Below are positions 15,237-15,621 of a stretch of 15,621 nt of DNA, piece by piece. The translations under genes were made by a program, and so were the position numbers. The notes beneath the pieces were generated by a model. It ran no database searches, had not been told where the DNA came from, and worked only from the letters and a program-made list of their open reading frames with translations. The first letter of the stretch is position 1. Each line of letters begins with the position of its first letter. Source of the stretch: JANXSF01 sp031394025 (GTDB taxonomy: Bacteria; Acidobacteriota; Terriglobia; Bryobacterales; Bryobacteraceae). Location: contig JANMWO010000264.1 in the NCBI GenBank assembly GCA_031394025.1, forward strand, positions 1 through 15,621. Direction: 5' to 3'.

Positions 15237-15621
15237 CTATTTTTCAATGAGAGCTTTAAGGCGGTAAAAATCGGAATTCAATTGCTTTTCAATGGGTCCG
15301 CGCATAAAAATGGAGGCCATACGCAGCCATCCTTTGCAACGTACTTGTTGGATGTGTTCCAGGCCACTGGGCTGAAAGCGGAATTGGCTGACAGCTTCCA
15401 TATCAGGACTGCTGATGCGTATAGAAAGGAGCTGGTTGGGGATCAATTCGATTACTTGCGATTCCATCACAATGCGTTGGCCATCCACTTCGACAATGTC
15501 CTGACTGCGGCTGCCAGGGCGCACTGGGCCGTCGGTGAGTGGCTTAGATTCCACCAGGCCGCCGATCCACATGCGAACTTTGGCAGGGTCGGTAAGGTAG
15601 GGGAAAACTTTTTCCGCTGGC
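15237..15621 (-). CDS. SRPBCC-fold (START/AHSA1-like) protein, 5' end beyond window
   Basis: The frame stays open from the stop at 15237 to the right edge, giving about 128 residues without a start. An ATG at 15572 exists but is not the true start, since upstream residues read PAEKVFPYLTDPAKVRMWIGG, a typical opening of SRPBCC/polyketide-cyclase-like proteins (helix-grip fold with a hydrophobic cavity). Later features are IVEVDGQRIVMESQVIEL and a C-terminal helix, GPIEKQLNSDFYRLKALIEK. These proteins bind hydrophobic ligands or act in varied, mostly unknown roles. It lies 20 bp before the dipeptidase gene and may share its transcript, but no functional link to it is evident. Confidence 0.75.
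   Translation of the reverse strand, partial: PAEKVFPYLTDPAKVRMWIGGLVESKPLTDGPVRPGSRSQDIVEVDGQRIVMESQVIELIPNQLLSIRISSPDMEAVSQFRFQPSGLEHIQQVRCKGWLRMASIFMRGPIEKQLNSDFYRLKALIEK

Overview
The window looks like chromosome from an Acidobacteriota member, most likely of the Solibacter/Bryobacter group (order Bryobacterales). The best clue is the large secreted protein at 1632-3749. It stacks five putative Ig-like repeats and ends in the C-terminal domain (TIGR03437 type) that is expanded in Candidatus Solibacter. Many other products carry signal peptides, there is a c-type cytochrome/quinoprotein pair, and base composition is about 50-55% GC by eye. The taxon is an inference from family content, not from a marker gene. 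I see no rRNA, tRNA, insertion sequence, integrase or CRISPR array.

Layout. (1) 1-3749, minus strand: the Ig-repeat surface protein, then a two-heme cytochrome c, then a PQQ-type quinoprotein that runs off the left edge. The last two abut as TAAATG, so this reads as one electron-transfer operon. (2) 3790-6771, plus strand: purA followed 6 bp later by a multi-membrane GT-C glycosyltransferase. (3) 6772-7033: a gene-free convergent gap holding a long imperfect palindrome of REP type. (4) 7034-8493, minus: a Tat-signal, cysteine-rich small protein overlapping (GTGA) a secreted aldose 1-epimerase-like protein. (5) 8569-12199, minus: an exopolysaccharide export and control module in the order GumB/Wza-like exporter, GumC/Wzz-like chain-length protein, separate BY-kinase. 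No glycosyltransferase, flippase or polymerase accompanies it. (6) 12200-12429: a divergent regulatory region with alternating ACAAT/ATTGT half-sites and candidate promoters. (7) 12430-12840, plus: an EVE-domain protein. (8) 12842-15621, minus: a SRPBCC-fold protein (cut by the right edge), a secreted M19 dipeptidase, and a PLP enzyme of the D-threonine aldolase/D-serine dehydratase family. The last two overlap as ATGA.

How the genes work together. The left operon probably oxidises a substrate in the periplasm with PQQ and passes electrons to the diheme cytochrome. The middle operon builds and controls a polysaccharide export channel. The right operon suggests uptake of dipeptides that end in a D-amino acid, cleavage outside the cytoplasm by the M19 enzyme, and breakdown of a released D-beta-hydroxy amino acid inside. 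The least explained parts are the Tat/cysteine-cluster protein tied to the epimerase, the REP-like palindrome, and the repeat-rich promoter regions at 8526-8555 and 12335-12435. Most genes belong to known families, and I see no clear sign of a wholly new system.
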